Positions 34,830 to 44,862 of a stretch of DNA of 64,000 bases are shown one piece after another. Within the stretch, counting starts at the first letter, position 1. Every line of letters starts with the position of its first letter. Origin of the DNA: Nannocystis pusilla (GTDB taxonomy: Bacteria > Myxococcota_A > Polyangia > Nannocystales > Nannocystaceae); contig NZ_JAIRAU010000016.1 of the NCBI RefSeq assembly GCF_020073745.1, positions 1 through 64,000 of the forward strand. Direction: 5' to 3'. The notes under the pieces were generated by a model. The model ran no database searches. It was not told the DNA's origin and saw nothing but the letters and a program-made list of their open reading frames with translations. A program made the translations under genes and the position numbers.

Positions 34830-35018
34830 GTCATCGGGCGAACGCGCGGAGGTGGCCGACGATTCGTGCGGTCGAACCCCGGCGGACACGACGCCGGCGA
34901 GCCCTGCGCGCGGCCATGCGCACCGGCTCTCCGCAGCGGTCCCCCGGCTATGATCATAGGAGACCATCGACGCCGGCCCACACCGGCGCGCCGACCTCGT
35001 CGCGCGCCGGTCCTCGCG

Positions 35019-37025
35019 TCACGCCGCCGGTCGCCCGTGGAACAGCGCCACGCGATCGAGGATCTCCTCGAACCCGAGGTGGCGCGACGGCGCGGCCACC
35101 GTGTAGTGCAGCGCCCCGGTGGCAGGATCGTGCTCGAGCGCCAGCAGGTTGACCTCGCCGTGCTCGTTGACGAGGAACGCCGCCCCGGCGGCGAGGTCGT
35201 GGTAGAGCTCGATGCCCTGGGCGCGCATCGGCTCGTTCGGGCTCGTGTGGGTCACGTTCGCCAGCGAGAAGCTGCGGCGGGCCGGCTGGGCGGGCATCTC
35301 CGGGTAGCTCGCGGCGGGGGCGCCGCGCAGCACGTGCGACGTGGCCCGGCCGGTGAAGAAGCCGCGCAGGTACGCGTTGGTGAACGTCGCGCCGTCGGGG
35401 TCGATGCGGTCGCGCACGGCCAGGAATTGCTCGAGCCGGCTCGGCGCCGCGCCGGTCTTCGCGGCCAGGATCGCGTGCACGTACTCGTCGATACCGGGCA
35501 CGCTGCCGAGGTCCTTGCCCCAATTGGGCAGGCCGCCCCACTTCTTCCACCCGAGCCCGTGCGCCTCGCTGTAGAACTCGCCGTTGAAGGCGTCGTACGT
35601 GGTGGTGAGCGAGCCGTGCGAGTAGCTGAGGTACTCGAAGTAGCAGGTGTGCTGCGACGAGCCGGCCGGCGCGTAGGCCGGCGACAGCGTCGCCTGGCTG
35701 TTGCGGACGAAGCGGGCGTGGGCGTTGAGGTTGATCGGGTACGGCATGTCGCCCTCGCTGCCGCTGCGCCACGCCTCCATGCGGTCGACCAATTGATAGA
35801 ACGCGGCGACGATGTCGGCGAAGCCCTGGTCGCCCTGCATCGGCATCGTGAACTCGAGGTCGAGGAAGTGGCGGAAGTAGTGCTTCTGATAGAGAAACGC
35901 GTCGGGCGGGGTGAGCACGACCGGGTCGCTGAAGTGGTTCTTCCACTTCATCGTCCGCAGGGCGAAGCTCGACATCGCCGGCACGACCTTCGGGTGGGCG
36001 TCGACGAGCGGGCCGATCGCCCCGCCCGCCAGCGCCAGCACCCCGAACACGTCGTTCCACAGCTCGACGAAGCCGGCGTCGGCGCTGACCGGATCGCTGG
36101 TGCGATCGAAGCACATCACCCACAGCGTGTCCTTCTCCGGCCCGGCCGGCACCGGGGTGAGCCAGTGCATCTTGTAGTTGTTGTAGGGGAACCAGAAGAT
36201 CTCGACGTAATCGTGGCCCTCGATCAGCCGCTGCAGCTTCGACGGATCGGCGCGGTCGAACACGTCGGTGACCGGCACGAACTGATTGGTGACCCGCAGG
36301 TTGAACGGCTCGGCCGGCAGCTGGAACACGATCCGCGCCAGCACCCCGAGCGCGCCCTGATTGACCCGCACCACGTTCATCAGCTCGGCCGCGCCGAGCC
36401 CGAGGTCCTCGAAGCCGGGCGGGATCGAGTCGGCGGTGAACGACAGCACCCGGCCGTCGGGCGCCACCAGGTCGAGTCCGTACACCAATTCGGCGATCGT
36501 CGGCTCCGACCAGCCGGTGCCGTGACAGCCGTTGGCGACGAAGCCGCTCAGCGTGATGTCGGGCGCCGGGCCCTGGGTCGGCAGCGGCGCGCCGAGGCGC
36601 TGGGCCAGCTCGGCGAAGTCGCCCTGGCACATCCCGGCCGGCACGCCGATCCGGCGGTACTTGCGGCCGTCGCCGCCGGTCACGAGCTCGTCGGTGACCT
36701 CCATGCAATTGCGGCCGCCCGCGCCGAGCGCGTTGCACACGCAGGCGTGCTTGTTGTCGGGCGTCAGCTTGCCGGTGTTGACCGAACAATCGGCGGTGAC
36801 GATCGCGTCGTTCCACGAATGGCCGCTGCCGCGGGCGCGGACCTGCCGGCGCGCGGCGTGGGCCAGGCGCACGACCTCGCGCAGCTCGGTGAGGCAGCCC
36901 GGCTCGGCGTAGGTCGCCGGCGTGAACGTGACGGTGTCCGACCAATTGGTCTGCGGGGTGGCGCGGGTCGCCGCGACGGTGGCGTCGGCGGCCTCGATGT
37001 CGTTGCTGGTGCGATCGTCGGTCAT
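35019..37025 (-). CDS. FAD-linked oxidase of the aldonolactone-oxidase type
   Basis: The ATG at 37025 has a GGAGG site 7 bases before it. The 668-residue product has a PCMH-type FAD-binding domain (residues about 30-230): RARGSGHSWNDAI, where the His is the usual flavin-linkage site in this family, and DITLSGFVANGCHGTGW. A D-arabinono-1,4-lactone oxidase-like substrate domain follows (YVEIFWFPYNNYKMHWLTP, then a long C-terminal section). The normal family length is 400-600 residues, so this one is extended. It is 22 bases downstream of the decarboxylase/desaturase fusion, so the two flavoenzymes probably act in one pathway. Confidence 0.85.
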   Translation of the reverse strand: MTDDRTSNDIEAADATVAATRATPQTNWSDTVTFTPATYAEPGCLTELREVVRLAHAARRQVRARGSGHSWNDAIVTADCSVNTGKLTPDNKHACVCNALGAGGRNCMEVTDELVTGGDGRKYRRIGVPAGMCQGDFAELAQRLGAPLPTQGPAPDITLSGFVANGCHGTGWSEPTIAELVYGLDLVAPDGRVLSFTADSIPPGFEDLGLGAAELMNVVRVNQGALGVLARIVFQLPAEPFNLRVTNQFVPVTDVFDRADPSKLQRLIEGHDYVEIFWFPYNNYKMHWLTPVPAGPEKDTLWVMCFDRTSDPVSADAGFVELWNDVFGVLALAGGAIGPLVDAHPKVVPAMSSFALRTMKWKNHFSDPVVLTPPDAFLYQKHYFRHFLDLEFTMPMQGDQGFADIVAAFYQLVDRMEAWRSGSEGDMPYPINLNAHARFVRNSQATLSPAYAPAGSSQHTCYFEYLSYSHGSLTTTYDAFNGEFYSEAHGLGWKKWGGLPNWGKDLGSVPGIDEYVHAILAAKTGAAPSRLEQFLAVRDRIDPDGATFTNAYLRGFFTGRATSHVLRGAPAASYPEMPAQPARRSFSLANVTHTSPNEPMRAQGIELYHDLAAGAAFLVNEHGEVNLLALEHDPATGALHYTVAAPSRHLGFEEILDRVALFHGRPAA

Positions 37026-37047
37026 GACATGGCCTCCTGCGATCGAC

Positions 37048-40000
37048 TCAGAACCCCGGCCGCCAGACGGTGCGCGGCTCCGTGCTGATCGCGCGTGCCG
37101 CCAGCATGCCCGAGGTGGTGGCGGCCTCGACGCAGCCGCAATTGAGATCGGTGCGGGTCCAGTCGCCGCACAGCAGGAGGCCGCGCACCCCCGACTCGGC
37201 CTGCCCGAGCCGGAGCGCGGTCGAGCCGGGCTGGCTCAACACGTAGAGGTTCGACGGCTGGACGTCGGCGATCAAATGCTGCCAGGCCAGCCGCGCCGAG
37301 CCCTCGAGCGGCTCGCCTTCGACCACGAGGTCGTCGAGGAAGCCGGCGAAGCTGCGCGGCGTGCCCGTGCCGTCGTAGAACGCGAGGTAGTTGTCGCCGA
37401 GCCACTGCTGGACCTTGACCACCCACTGGGCCTGGATCCGCTCGGGATAGTCGGGCCCGCAGGCCGGCGGCAGCGGCGGGTGACCGGCCACCGACGCGCC
37501 GGTGAAGTACGACAGCAGGTGCGGCTTGACCGTCCGCCACTCCTCGTAGGCGAGCAGCGGCGTGAAATCGCCGTAGCTCGGCTCGGGCTGGGCGTAGCAG
37601 GTCAAGAGGCCGCGCTGCGCCCCGCTGAACAGGGCGCCCGCGTTCGGCTTCAGCCACAGCTGGAACGACAGCGTCTGCGTCAGCGCGATCCCGTCGATCA
37701 TCCGCTTCCACACAGGGTCGGCGTCGGGCCGCGCGGGCTGGGTCAGCGGCGAGTCGATGAGCGGCAGCGCGCCGAGCGGGACGCCGAGCACCACGAGATC
37801 GAAGTCCTTGTCGTGCTCGAGCACCACCGGCCTGGCCCTGGTGTTCTCGTCCGCGCGCCAGGCGTTGAAGAAGTCGATGTCGTGGGCCTTGAACCAGTCG
37901 CCGTCGACCAATTGATCCCAGTGCGGGTCGAGCGGCCAGTCGTGCAATTCGGGCGGGTTGTTGGCGAGGTCGGGCGTGACGAGCGGCGAATAGGCGCCCG
38001 GGCCGCCCTTGACCTCGGCCTGTCGTTGCAGGTGCACGCGCACCAGCCGGCGCTGCTCGCCGCTGCCGTCGAGCTCGAGGCCGGTGACGGTGTGGAAGAA
38101 GTTGACCTCGGCGCCGAGCCGCTTGAGCGCCAGGTAGAGCGGCGTCATCATCGTCTGGGCGCAGCTGTACTCGAAGCGGTAGGCCGGGGCGCCGCGGTAG
38201 CCGAGGCTCTCGAGCAAGAACCACCGCGTGGCCACGCCCGCGGCCAGGTGGGCCGGGCGGACGTCGGTGTCGAGCAGCGTGCAGGCGTCCTTGTGCGGGT
38301 CGGCGTTCTGGTGGGCGAACAGGGTCTCGTAGACCTGATTGATGACCTCCCACGATTCGCCGGCGGCCTCGTGCAGGCCGTTGGCCCGGAGCCACTCGCG
38401 GAAGTCGTAGCCGTCGAGCTCGGACAGGTTGCGGATCGGGTGCTTGAGCAGGCCGATGAAGATGGTGAGCATCGTGTCGGCGCCGGTCCACAGGAACCAC
38501 AAGTAGGTCGACAGCGAGGTGTCGGCGCGCACGCGGGCGGCCAGGTCGTCGCGCACCTTCGCGACCTCGCCGCCGATCGCCGTGTCGAGCCCGCCGAACC
38601 CGGTCTCGATCAGCTTCTCCGCCGCGCTCGTGACGAGGCCGACGACGGCGCTGCGCAGCCGGTGCAGCACCGAGGTGTGACCCTCGAGCGCGTCGGCGAG
38701 CCCGGCGTGGGCGTCGGACATGGCCTTGAAGTGATCGAGCGTGCGCCGCACCAGCGCCTCGACCGCGCCCAGCAGCGCGTGCGCGCCGGTGCTCCCGCCG
38801 GTCGATGTCGACGACGCCGCGGCCGACAGGCTCGGCAGCGGGCAGTACGACCACTCGCCGTTGTGATGCACCATCAGCCCGTTGTACTTCTCCTGGTAGA
38901 ACGCGCGCTGATACAGCGCGTCGCCGATCTCGGGCGTGGCGAAGCCGTCGTGGTAGGCGTCCTGCACCGTCGTGAAGGCGTTGTGATAGAAGCCGAGGAA
39001 CGCGTGCAGGCCGTGCTCCTCGACGCGCCAGGCCTTGTCGGGGTTGCGCCACGACTGGCACTTGCCGCCCAGGCGATAGCCGGTGGTGTAGAGCGACACC
39101 TCGTAGCGGTCGGTCTGGCGCGCCAGATACAGCGCGGTCGTGCAGGCCGCCGGCCCGCCGCCGAGCACCGCGACCCTGAGCTTGCGCGTCGCCGGCGGCC
39201 GCGGGTAGTCGGCCTTGGCGCACGAGCCGGGCAGCGAGATGGCCTGCGGGCAGCGGATCCGGAACGCGCCCAGCTCCGCGTCGACGAGGCTCGGCACGCG
39301 GTAGGTGCCCGGCGGGATGCCCGGCGGGGTCAGCGAGGCGCCGATCGTGATGGTCGCGGCGAGCGGCTGAATCGTGGCGCTCGGGTCGTCGGCCTGGAGG
39401 ATGTTGTTGGCGGCCAGGAACGGCCCGGCGTGCGGCGAGTTGAACGAATTGGGATCGATGATGTGCAGCGCCTGCGAGATCGTCGGCTGCTCGAACAGCT
39501 GGCGCACGATCAGGAAGTTGCGCACGTCGGCCGACGACTTGGGCCCGACGCCCGGGACCTCGGTGAACTCGCCGGTCACCGCCGGCGCGCTGCCCCCCTT
39601 CGGCGTGACGGTGAACTGCACCTTCGGGGAGCCGTCGCCGACGACGTTGAGCGTGCCCATCTGCTTCTCCCACCCGTACATGTGCACGCCGAGCTCGCAC
39701 GGCAGCAGCTCGTTGAGATAGAGCCGCGGCATGTAGATGAAGGGGCCGGGATAGCTGGCCTTCGGATCGCTGATCTGCACCCACGGGACGCCGATCAGCA
39801 GCTCCTCGTAATCCATGGTGCCGAACCACGCGCGGAAGATCTCGTGCGAGAAGAACAGATAGACCGGGTGCCAGCCCGACGGCACCACCGGCTGCGGCGC
39901 CAGCTCGAGCCCGGCCGGCAGCAGCTGCCGCACCGTCTCCGAGGGCAATACGAGCACCGCGACGCGCGCGTCGAGGGTGCCCTGGGCCTGATAACCGCCG

Positions 40001-40146
40001 AGCGACTTGCCGTTCGCGTCGGTGTGGCCGAACTGCAGCGCCAGCTCGCTGGTCAGCGCCGCGGCGCGCGACTCCGGATCGGTGGTGCCGGGGGACTGAG
40101 ACAGGGCAATGGCCAATTCACGGGCTCGGCTGAGGTCCTTCATCAC
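37048..40146 (-). CDS. Acetoacetate decarboxylase-like / FAD amine-oxidase fusion
   Basis: The 1032-residue product starts at 40146 with an AGGAG site. Residues about 55-310 resemble the acetoacetate decarboxylase fold (HPVYLFFSHEIFRAWFGTMDYEELLIGVPW, then YLNELLPCELGVHMYGWEKQMG). From about residue 318 a Rossmann FAD motif (RVAVLGGGPAACTTALYLAR, then YRLGGKCQSW) opens a flavin amine-oxidase / phytoene-desaturase-like domain. It ends with LLLCGDWTRTDLNCGCVEAA..SGMLAA, the usual second FAD contact. Long inserts lie between. The fusion is unusual. A Lys equivalent to the decarboxylase Schiff-base residue could not be placed with certainty, so the N-terminal part may only bind substrate. Confidence 0.8.
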   Translation of the reverse strand: MMKDLSRARELAIALSQSPGTTDPESRAAALTSELALQFGHTDANGKSLGGYQAQGTLDARVAVLVLPSETVRQLLPAGLELAPQPVVPSGWHPVYLFFSHEIFRAWFGTMDYEELLIGVPWVQISDPKASYPGPFIYMPRLYLNELLPCELGVHMYGWEKQMGTLNVVGDGSPKVQFTVTPKGGSAPAVTGEFTEVPGVGPKSSADVRNFLIVRQLFEQPTISQALHIIDPNSFNSPHAGPFLAANNILQADDPSATIQPLAATITIGASLTPPGIPPGTYRVPSLVDAELGAFRIRCPQAISLPGSCAKADYPRPPATRKLRVAVLGGGPAACTTALYLARQTDRYEVSLYTTGYRLGGKCQSWRNPDKAWRVEEHGLHAFLGFYHNAFTTVQDAYHDGFATPEIGDALYQRAFYQEKYNGLMVHHNGEWSYCPLPSLSAAASSTSTGGSTGAHALLGAVEALVRRTLDHFKAMSDAHAGLADALEGHTSVLHRLRSAVVGLVTSAAEKLIETGFGGLDTAIGGEVAKVRDDLAARVRADTSLSTYLWFLWTGADTMLTIFIGLLKHPIRNLSELDGYDFREWLRANGLHEAAGESWEVINQVYETLFAHQNADPHKDACTLLDTDVRPAHLAAGVATRWFLLESLGYRGAPAYRFEYSCAQTMMTPLYLALKRLGAEVNFFHTVTGLELDGSGEQRRLVRVHLQRQAEVKGGPGAYSPLVTPDLANNPPELHDWPLDPHWDQLVDGDWFKAHDIDFFNAWRADENTRARPVVLEHDKDFDLVVLGVPLGALPLIDSPLTQPARPDADPVWKRMIDGIALTQTLSFQLWLKPNAGALFSGAQRGLLTCYAQPEPSYGDFTPLLAYEEWRTVKPHLLSYFTGASVAGHPPLPPACGPDYPERIQAQWVVKVQQWLGDNYLAFYDGTGTPRSFAGFLDDLVVEGEPLEGSARLAWQHLIADVQPSNLYVLSQPGSTALRLGQAESGVRGLLLCGDWTRTDLNCGCVEAATTSGMLAARAISTEPRTVWRPGF

Positions 40147-40174
40147 GCTGCTCCTGATTGTCGGGGGTGCTCGT

Positions 40175-43100
40175 CTATGCCCGCCGGACGAAGCCCGGCG
40201 CGACCATGTCGGTGAAGCGATCGGGGCGGGCGATCCGGTGCTCGCTCATCCACGCGTCCGCCTTCTGCTGGTGCGCGCGGCCCTCGTCGCCGGCGACGAG
40301 CGCGGCCAGGCGCCGGCGCGTCGCCGCCAGATCGGTGCCCATCGCCAGGCGCTCGAAGATGGCGACCGTGCGGCGCAGCTCCGTCACCGCGAGCTCGGTC
40401 TTGCCCTCGAGCGCGGCGACGCTGGCGAGCGTGAGGTGGCCGTAGGCGTCGGACATCGGCAGCGGCACGCGGAAGTTGTGCTTCGCGGCCGCGCGCGCGA
40501 TCTTGAGGAGGGGCGCCGGGTCGCTGGTCTGCGCCGCCAGGGCCAGCGCGTTGGCGGCGCGCGAGCGGTGGAACTCGGCCTTGACGAACGGCACGCGGAA
40601 GAACAGCAGCTTCTCGACCAGCGGCGAGTCGATCTCGTTCTGCCGCCACGCGCCCTCGGCGTCGCCGCGGTAGCGCAGCAGCTCGGTCTGCTTGGACGCG
40701 CAGTTGAAGAAGTGCGCCTCGAACCGCTTGGGCGCGTGGCGCCGGTAGTGCTCGAGCTGCTCGGTGGCGGCGTCGACCTGGTCCTGGGCGAGGTACACGT
40801 AATTGCCGAGCACCCCGCGCGCGAAGCCCTCGACGTACGGGTTGGGCCGCTCGGCGCACTCGCGGAGCAGGCGGAACGCGACGTCGGCCAGCTCGCCGAT
40901 CCGGCCGAGGTACATCAGCACCGTCATGCGGTGGGCTTCCATCTGGGCGATCTCGTCCATCACCCCGGTGCACTGCTCGCGCAAGATGGCGATGCCCCGC
41001 TCGTAGTCGACCAGCGCCTGCTCGAATCGACACAGCATCTGGTGCGTGCCGGCGCGGTACTGTGCCAACATTCCGCGGACGTACGGGCTGGCCTGGACCT
41101 CGGCCGAGGCCTCGAGGCTGTCGAAGATCGCGGTCGCCTGGGCGTCGGCGGTGCCGCCCTCCATCAGCGCGCGCACGTAGGCCTCGTAGCCGATCGCCCG
41201 CGCGGCCCGCAGCGGATCGCCGCTGTTCAGCGCCAGCCGCAGGTGCCGCGCGTGGAACAGCGCCGAGGCGATGCCGTCGCTGTAGATGAGCCCGCGCGTG
41301 ACCGTCCAGCAGACGTCGAGCCGCTGGGCGTCGAGCTCGGACAATTGATTGGCGCCGGCCGGCGGCAGCTCGAGCTTGCGCGCGGCCAGCAGGGCGCGCT
41401 GCCCGAGCAGCGCGACGATGGTCGAGGCGGTGCCGCGGGTCAGCGACAGGCCGACGCGCGGCAGCAGCTCCTCGAGCACCGCCCTGCCCTCGTCGTGATG
41501 CCCCGTCGACAGGAAGTGCGCGGCCGCCAGGCGCAACCACTCGGTCCGCTGCGCCTCGCTGGCGGCGCCGTCGCCCGCGTGCGCGGCGTCGGTGTAGACG
41601 CGGGCCGCGGCGTGCAGGCGGCCGGCGTTGGCCAGCGCCTCGGCCAGGCGCGCGCGCGTGTGCGTGGCCGCGGCCGCGTCGATGCCCCCGATCGACAGCG
41701 TGGCCCGGAACAGCTCGGCGGCCTGATCGAAGGCCAGCGCGCGCGCGGCGTCCTCGGCGGCGGCGAGGGTGAACCGCGTGGCCCGCTCGGTGTCGTTGGC
41801 GGCGCGGAAGTGATGCGCCAGCGTGGCGGTGTCGGCCGAGCCGGAGCGCAGCAGCGCCTCGCCGATCGCCCGGTGGATCGCCGCGAGCTCGGACCCGTGC
41901 GATTCGGCGGCCTCCTGCGCCGCGGCCTCGCGCACGCGATCGTGGTAGGTCTCGAGCACGTCGTCCTGCGACGAATCGGCGATCCGGATCAGGTGCTCGG
42001 CGCGCAGTCGGGCCAGCGTGCCGCGATCGACCGGCCCGGCGGCGGCGGTGACGATGTCGACCGCGAGCGTGCGCGGCAGCCGGCCGCCGGCCACCGCGAG
42101 CACCTCGACCAGGCGCTTGGCCGAGAGCGGCAGGCGCTGCAGGTGCGTGCGCAGCAGGCCGTCGAGGCTGAGACCGGCGCCGTCGAGGCCGCCGTGGGCG
42201 AGCGCGTAGCGGACCAGCTCGCCGATGAAGAACGGGCTGCCGCCGGCCTCGCGAGCGACGCGCGCGGCCACCGGATCGTCGACGGGACCGCCGAGCAGGC
42301 GCGCCGCGAGGGCGATCGACTGCTCCTCGGACAGCGGCCCGACCACCACGCGGCGCAGCGCCACCTGCTCGCTGGCCTCGAGGCTGCTCCACAAACGCGC
42401 CAGCGGGGCGCGCGTCGCCTCGGTGCCCTCGCGGTGGCTGCCGAGCAGCGCGACCGGCGGCGGGTGTTTGCGCAGCAGCACCGACTCGAGCAGGAGCACG
42501 CTGTCGAGATCGGCCCATTGCAGATCGTCGAGCGCGAGCACCACCCGGCGCCGGATCGCGATGCGCGTGAGCAGCTCGGCCAGCGAGTCGGCGGCGCGGC
42601 GGCGGATCTCGATCGGATCGCAGCCGTCGAGGCGCGCGTCGTCGATCGCGCGGATCGCCGGCACCGTGCGCAGCACCGGGAACAGCCGGGCCAGGGCCGC
42701 CAGGTCCTCGCGCCGGCCGATCGCGGTCGCGTCGCCGGCGTCGCTGCTGCACAGGTGCACGCCGAGCGCGTCGATCGCCGAATCGAGGGCCTTGAACGGG
42801 ATCGACTCGCGCTCCGAGCAGCTGCCGGAGAACGCGACGATGCCGTCCTCGCGGCGGGCGACGTCGAGGACGTGCTCGACCAACGTGGTCTTGCCGAAGC
42901 CCGAGGGCCCGCTGACGAACACCGCGCTGGTGCGGCCGGGCTGGACGATGTGGTCGCGCAGCAGCCGGGCCTCCTGCTCGCGCCCGAGCAGGCCCTGGAC
43001 CGTCAGCTCGATCGCCACCAGGTCGCCGCGACCCAGGCGCGTGAGCACCTGCGCTGCGGTCGGGCGATCGTCCGGCTCGCGCGCCAGCAGGTCGACGCAC

Positions 43101-44104
43101 AGGCGATCGAGGTGCTGCGGCACGCCGGCGCGCCGGCGCGACGGGGGCTCGGGCGCCTCCAGCAATTTGCGCTCGAACACCTCGACCAGCGGGCGACCGG
43201 CGTGGCGCGACTCGCCGCTCAGGCACTCCCACAGCACCTCGCCGACGGCGTACCAGTCGGCGGGCGGGCCGGCGTCGTCGGAGCGCACGATCTGCTCCGG
43301 CGCCATGTACAGCGGCGTGCCGAGCAGCGCCGAATTCTCGCCGACGTTGTCGAACGAGGCGACCCGGCTCTCGCGCACCAGCCCGAGGTCGAGCACGACC
43401 ACGCGGCCCGACGCGGTGACCATCACGTTCGACGGCTTGATGTCGCGGTGGACCAGGCCGTGGCGGTGCACGCACGACAGCCCGCAGGCCAGGCCCACCA
43501 TGCAGTCCTGCAATCGCCGCAGGCCGGCCTCGTCGAGCCCCTCGCCGTCGGGAAGCTCGTCGCGCACCGCGCTCACGAAGTGCGCGCCGCGGAGCAGTTC
43601 CATGGTGAAGAACGCCAGCCCCGCGCCGCGCTCGTCGTCGACGTGGACGAGGTCGTAGAGCGCGACGATGTTGGGGTGGACCACCGCCGACAGCGAGCGG
43701 AACTCGCGCTTGAAGCGATACAGCCGCTCGGGGCTGGTGCCGCGAATGATCTTCAGCGCCACCGTGGTGCCGTCGGGCGCGCGCGCCTCGAACACCTGGC
43801 CCATGCCGCCCATCCCGAGCGGTCGCACCAGCACGTGGCGGCCGATGCTCATCGGCATCGCCGAGGCGACGAACACGTTGGCCGCGTCGTGCGAGGCGGT
43901 GCTGTCGAGGTGCGCGGGCAGGCGGGCGCGCCCGCCCGAGCCGATGCTCATGCCCGCGCTCGGCCCGTCGACCGTCTCGGAGTCGACGGTGTCGATGGTG
44001 TCGGAGTCGACGGTGGCCGCCAGGCCGAGGTCGCCGCGAGCCGCCGCGCCGCCGCGAGCGTCGCCCGCCTTGGCCTCGGGCGAGTCGCCGCCGTGGACTG
44101 CCAT
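40175..44104 (-). CDS. Ser/Thr kinase - AAA ATPase - TPR signalling protein
   Basis: The start at 44104 gives 1309 residues. An acidic N-terminal 80 residues precede a Hanks-type kinase (GMGGMGQVFEA loop, VALKII Lys, HRDIKPSN at about 217, DLG in place of DFG, YMAPEQI at about 266). An AAA/MalT-like ATPase follows (Walker A GPSGFGKTT at about 397; Walker B-like VVLALDDLQWAD at about 521) and then about 700 residues of helical TPR-like repeats. Such proteins sense or scaffold signals in myxobacteria. The gene ends 28 bases before the decarboxylase/desaturase fusion, so all three minus-strand genes look like one transcript. Confidence 0.92.
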   Translation of the reverse strand: MAVHGGDSPEAKAGDARGGAAARGDLGLAATVDSDTIDTVDSETVDGPSAGMSIGSGGRARLPAHLDSTASHDAANVFVASAMPMSIGRHVLVRPLGMGGMGQVFEARAPDGTTVALKIIRGTSPERLYRFKREFRSLSAVVHPNIVALYDLVHVDDERGAGLAFFTMELLRGAHFVSAVRDELPDGEGLDEAGLRRLQDCMVGLACGLSCVHRHGLVHRDIKPSNVMVTASGRVVVLDLGLVRESRVASFDNVGENSALLGTPLYMAPEQIVRSDDAGPPADWYAVGEVLWECLSGESRHAGRPLVEVFERKLLEAPEPPSRRRAGVPQHLDRLCVDLLAREPDDRPTAAQVLTRLGRGDLVAIELTVQGLLGREQEARLLRDHIVQPGRTSAVFVSGPSGFGKTTLVEHVLDVARREDGIVAFSGSCSERESIPFKALDSAIDALGVHLCSSDAGDATAIGRREDLAALARLFPVLRTVPAIRAIDDARLDGCDPIEIRRRAADSLAELLTRIAIRRRVVLALDDLQWADLDSVLLLESVLLRKHPPPVALLGSHREGTEATRAPLARLWSSLEASEQVALRRVVVGPLSEEQSIALAARLLGGPVDDPVAARVAREAGGSPFFIGELVRYALAHGGLDGAGLSLDGLLRTHLQRLPLSAKRLVEVLAVAGGRLPRTLAVDIVTAAAGPVDRGTLARLRAEHLIRIADSSQDDVLETYHDRVREAAAQEAAESHGSELAAIHRAIGEALLRSGSADTATLAHHFRAANDTERATRFTLAAAEDAARALAFDQAAELFRATLSIGGIDAAAATHTRARLAEALANAGRLHAAARVYTDAAHAGDGAASEAQRTEWLRLAAAHFLSTGHHDEGRAVLEELLPRVGLSLTRGTASTIVALLGQRALLAARKLELPPAGANQLSELDAQRLDVCWTVTRGLIYSDGIASALFHARHLRLALNSGDPLRAARAIGYEAYVRALMEGGTADAQATAIFDSLEASAEVQASPYVRGMLAQYRAGTHQMLCRFEQALVDYERGIAILREQCTGVMDEIAQMEAHRMTVLMYLGRIGELADVAFRLLRECAERPNPYVEGFARGVLGNYVYLAQDQVDAATEQLEHYRRHAPKRFEAHFFNCASKQTELLRYRGDAEGAWRQNEIDSPLVEKLLFFRVPFVKAEFHRSRAANALALAAQTSDPAPLLKIARAAAKHNFRVPLPMSDAYGHLTLASVAALEGKTELAVTELRRTVAIFERLAMGTDLAATRRRLAALVAGDEGRAHQQKADAWMSEHRIARPDRFTDMVAPGFVRRA

Positions 44105-44761
44105 GCGGCCCATGCGTACCCCAAGCCGCCAGCCGGCGTCAACGGGACCACTGGTGCGAATCGGCCGCTGCGACGCGTTCCACGCAGGCGTCTGCGGGCA
44201 GGCCGAACGGCGGTAGCCGTCACGGCGTCGTCGCGGCCCGCGGCGACGTCTGGCGTCGCGCGAACTCGACGACGGCCTGCGGACCTCGCGGCGCGATCGT
44301 GCGCGCCGCTCGCGGGCATCCGTCCGCGCGTATCGAAGCGCGTCGACGAATCACCACAGCCCGTCGCTAGCGGACACCCACCATTCGCCCTTCGACAATT
44401 TCATGATTCATCGCCGGGCGCTTGACGGCCGCCGGCACCCATGATAGATCGTCCGCATGTTCCCTCGTCGTTCCGATCGGACCCTGAGTCCTCGATCCCG
44501 CAGCGGATTCGGGCGCTCGAGTTCGTCGTCACGATAGCGTGGGCGCCGCGGCGCCGTCACGCGATTGCGACGGCGTGAGCTCGCAGCATCTGCGGCCGGA
44601 AGGCCGTTTCGGCCGGCGTGAGCCGCGATGGTGACCGAGCGTCGCCCTCGTGGTCGAGCGCCAGGCGCCGGCGACTGGGGGTCGTCGCCGATGCGAGCGC
44701 ACGCGATCGCGATCCCGCGATTGCGACCGGGCCCGCGCGTCCGCCCGACACCTACGATTCT
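44105..44761. other. Gap upstream of the tRNA cluster, no gene seen
   Basis: About 650 bases lie between the kinase start and the first tRNA. No frame is supported. Several GC-rich inverted repeats occur, notably GGCCG-TTT-CGGCC at 44602-44614 and GGCGCCGCGGCGCC near 44530. Promoters for the tRNA operon and the divergent kinase gene should be here, but no clear -10/-35 pair was identified. Confidence 0.4.
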
Positions 44762-44848
44762 GGAAGGATGGCCGAGAGGCAAGGCTCCGGGGTGCTAACC
44801 CGTGGACGGGCCTGAAAACCCGCGCGCGTTCGATCCGCGCTCCTTCCG
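44762..44848 (+). tRNA. tRNA-Ser (GCU anticodon)
   Basis: The acceptor stem GGAAGGA pairs with TCCTTCC, discriminator G. D-arm GCCGAG...GGC is typical of serine tRNAs. The anticodon loop is GTGCTAA, anticodon GCU (codons AGC/AGU), flanked by a 4-bp stem with one closing mismatch. A long class II variable arm and T-arm GCGCG-TTCGATC-CGCGC follow. CCA is not encoded. U8 and U33 are present. Confidence 0.93.
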
Positions 44849-44862
44849 TCGTCTTCACATTC

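Noticed and set aside
36922..40215. A plus-strand open frame of about 1100 codons
   Set aside because: It is antisense to the decarboxylase/desaturase fusion; low-complexity product.
40109..44425. A plus-strand open frame of about 1440 codons
   Set aside because: It is antisense to the kinase-ATPase gene and has no domain, signal or ribosome-binding site.
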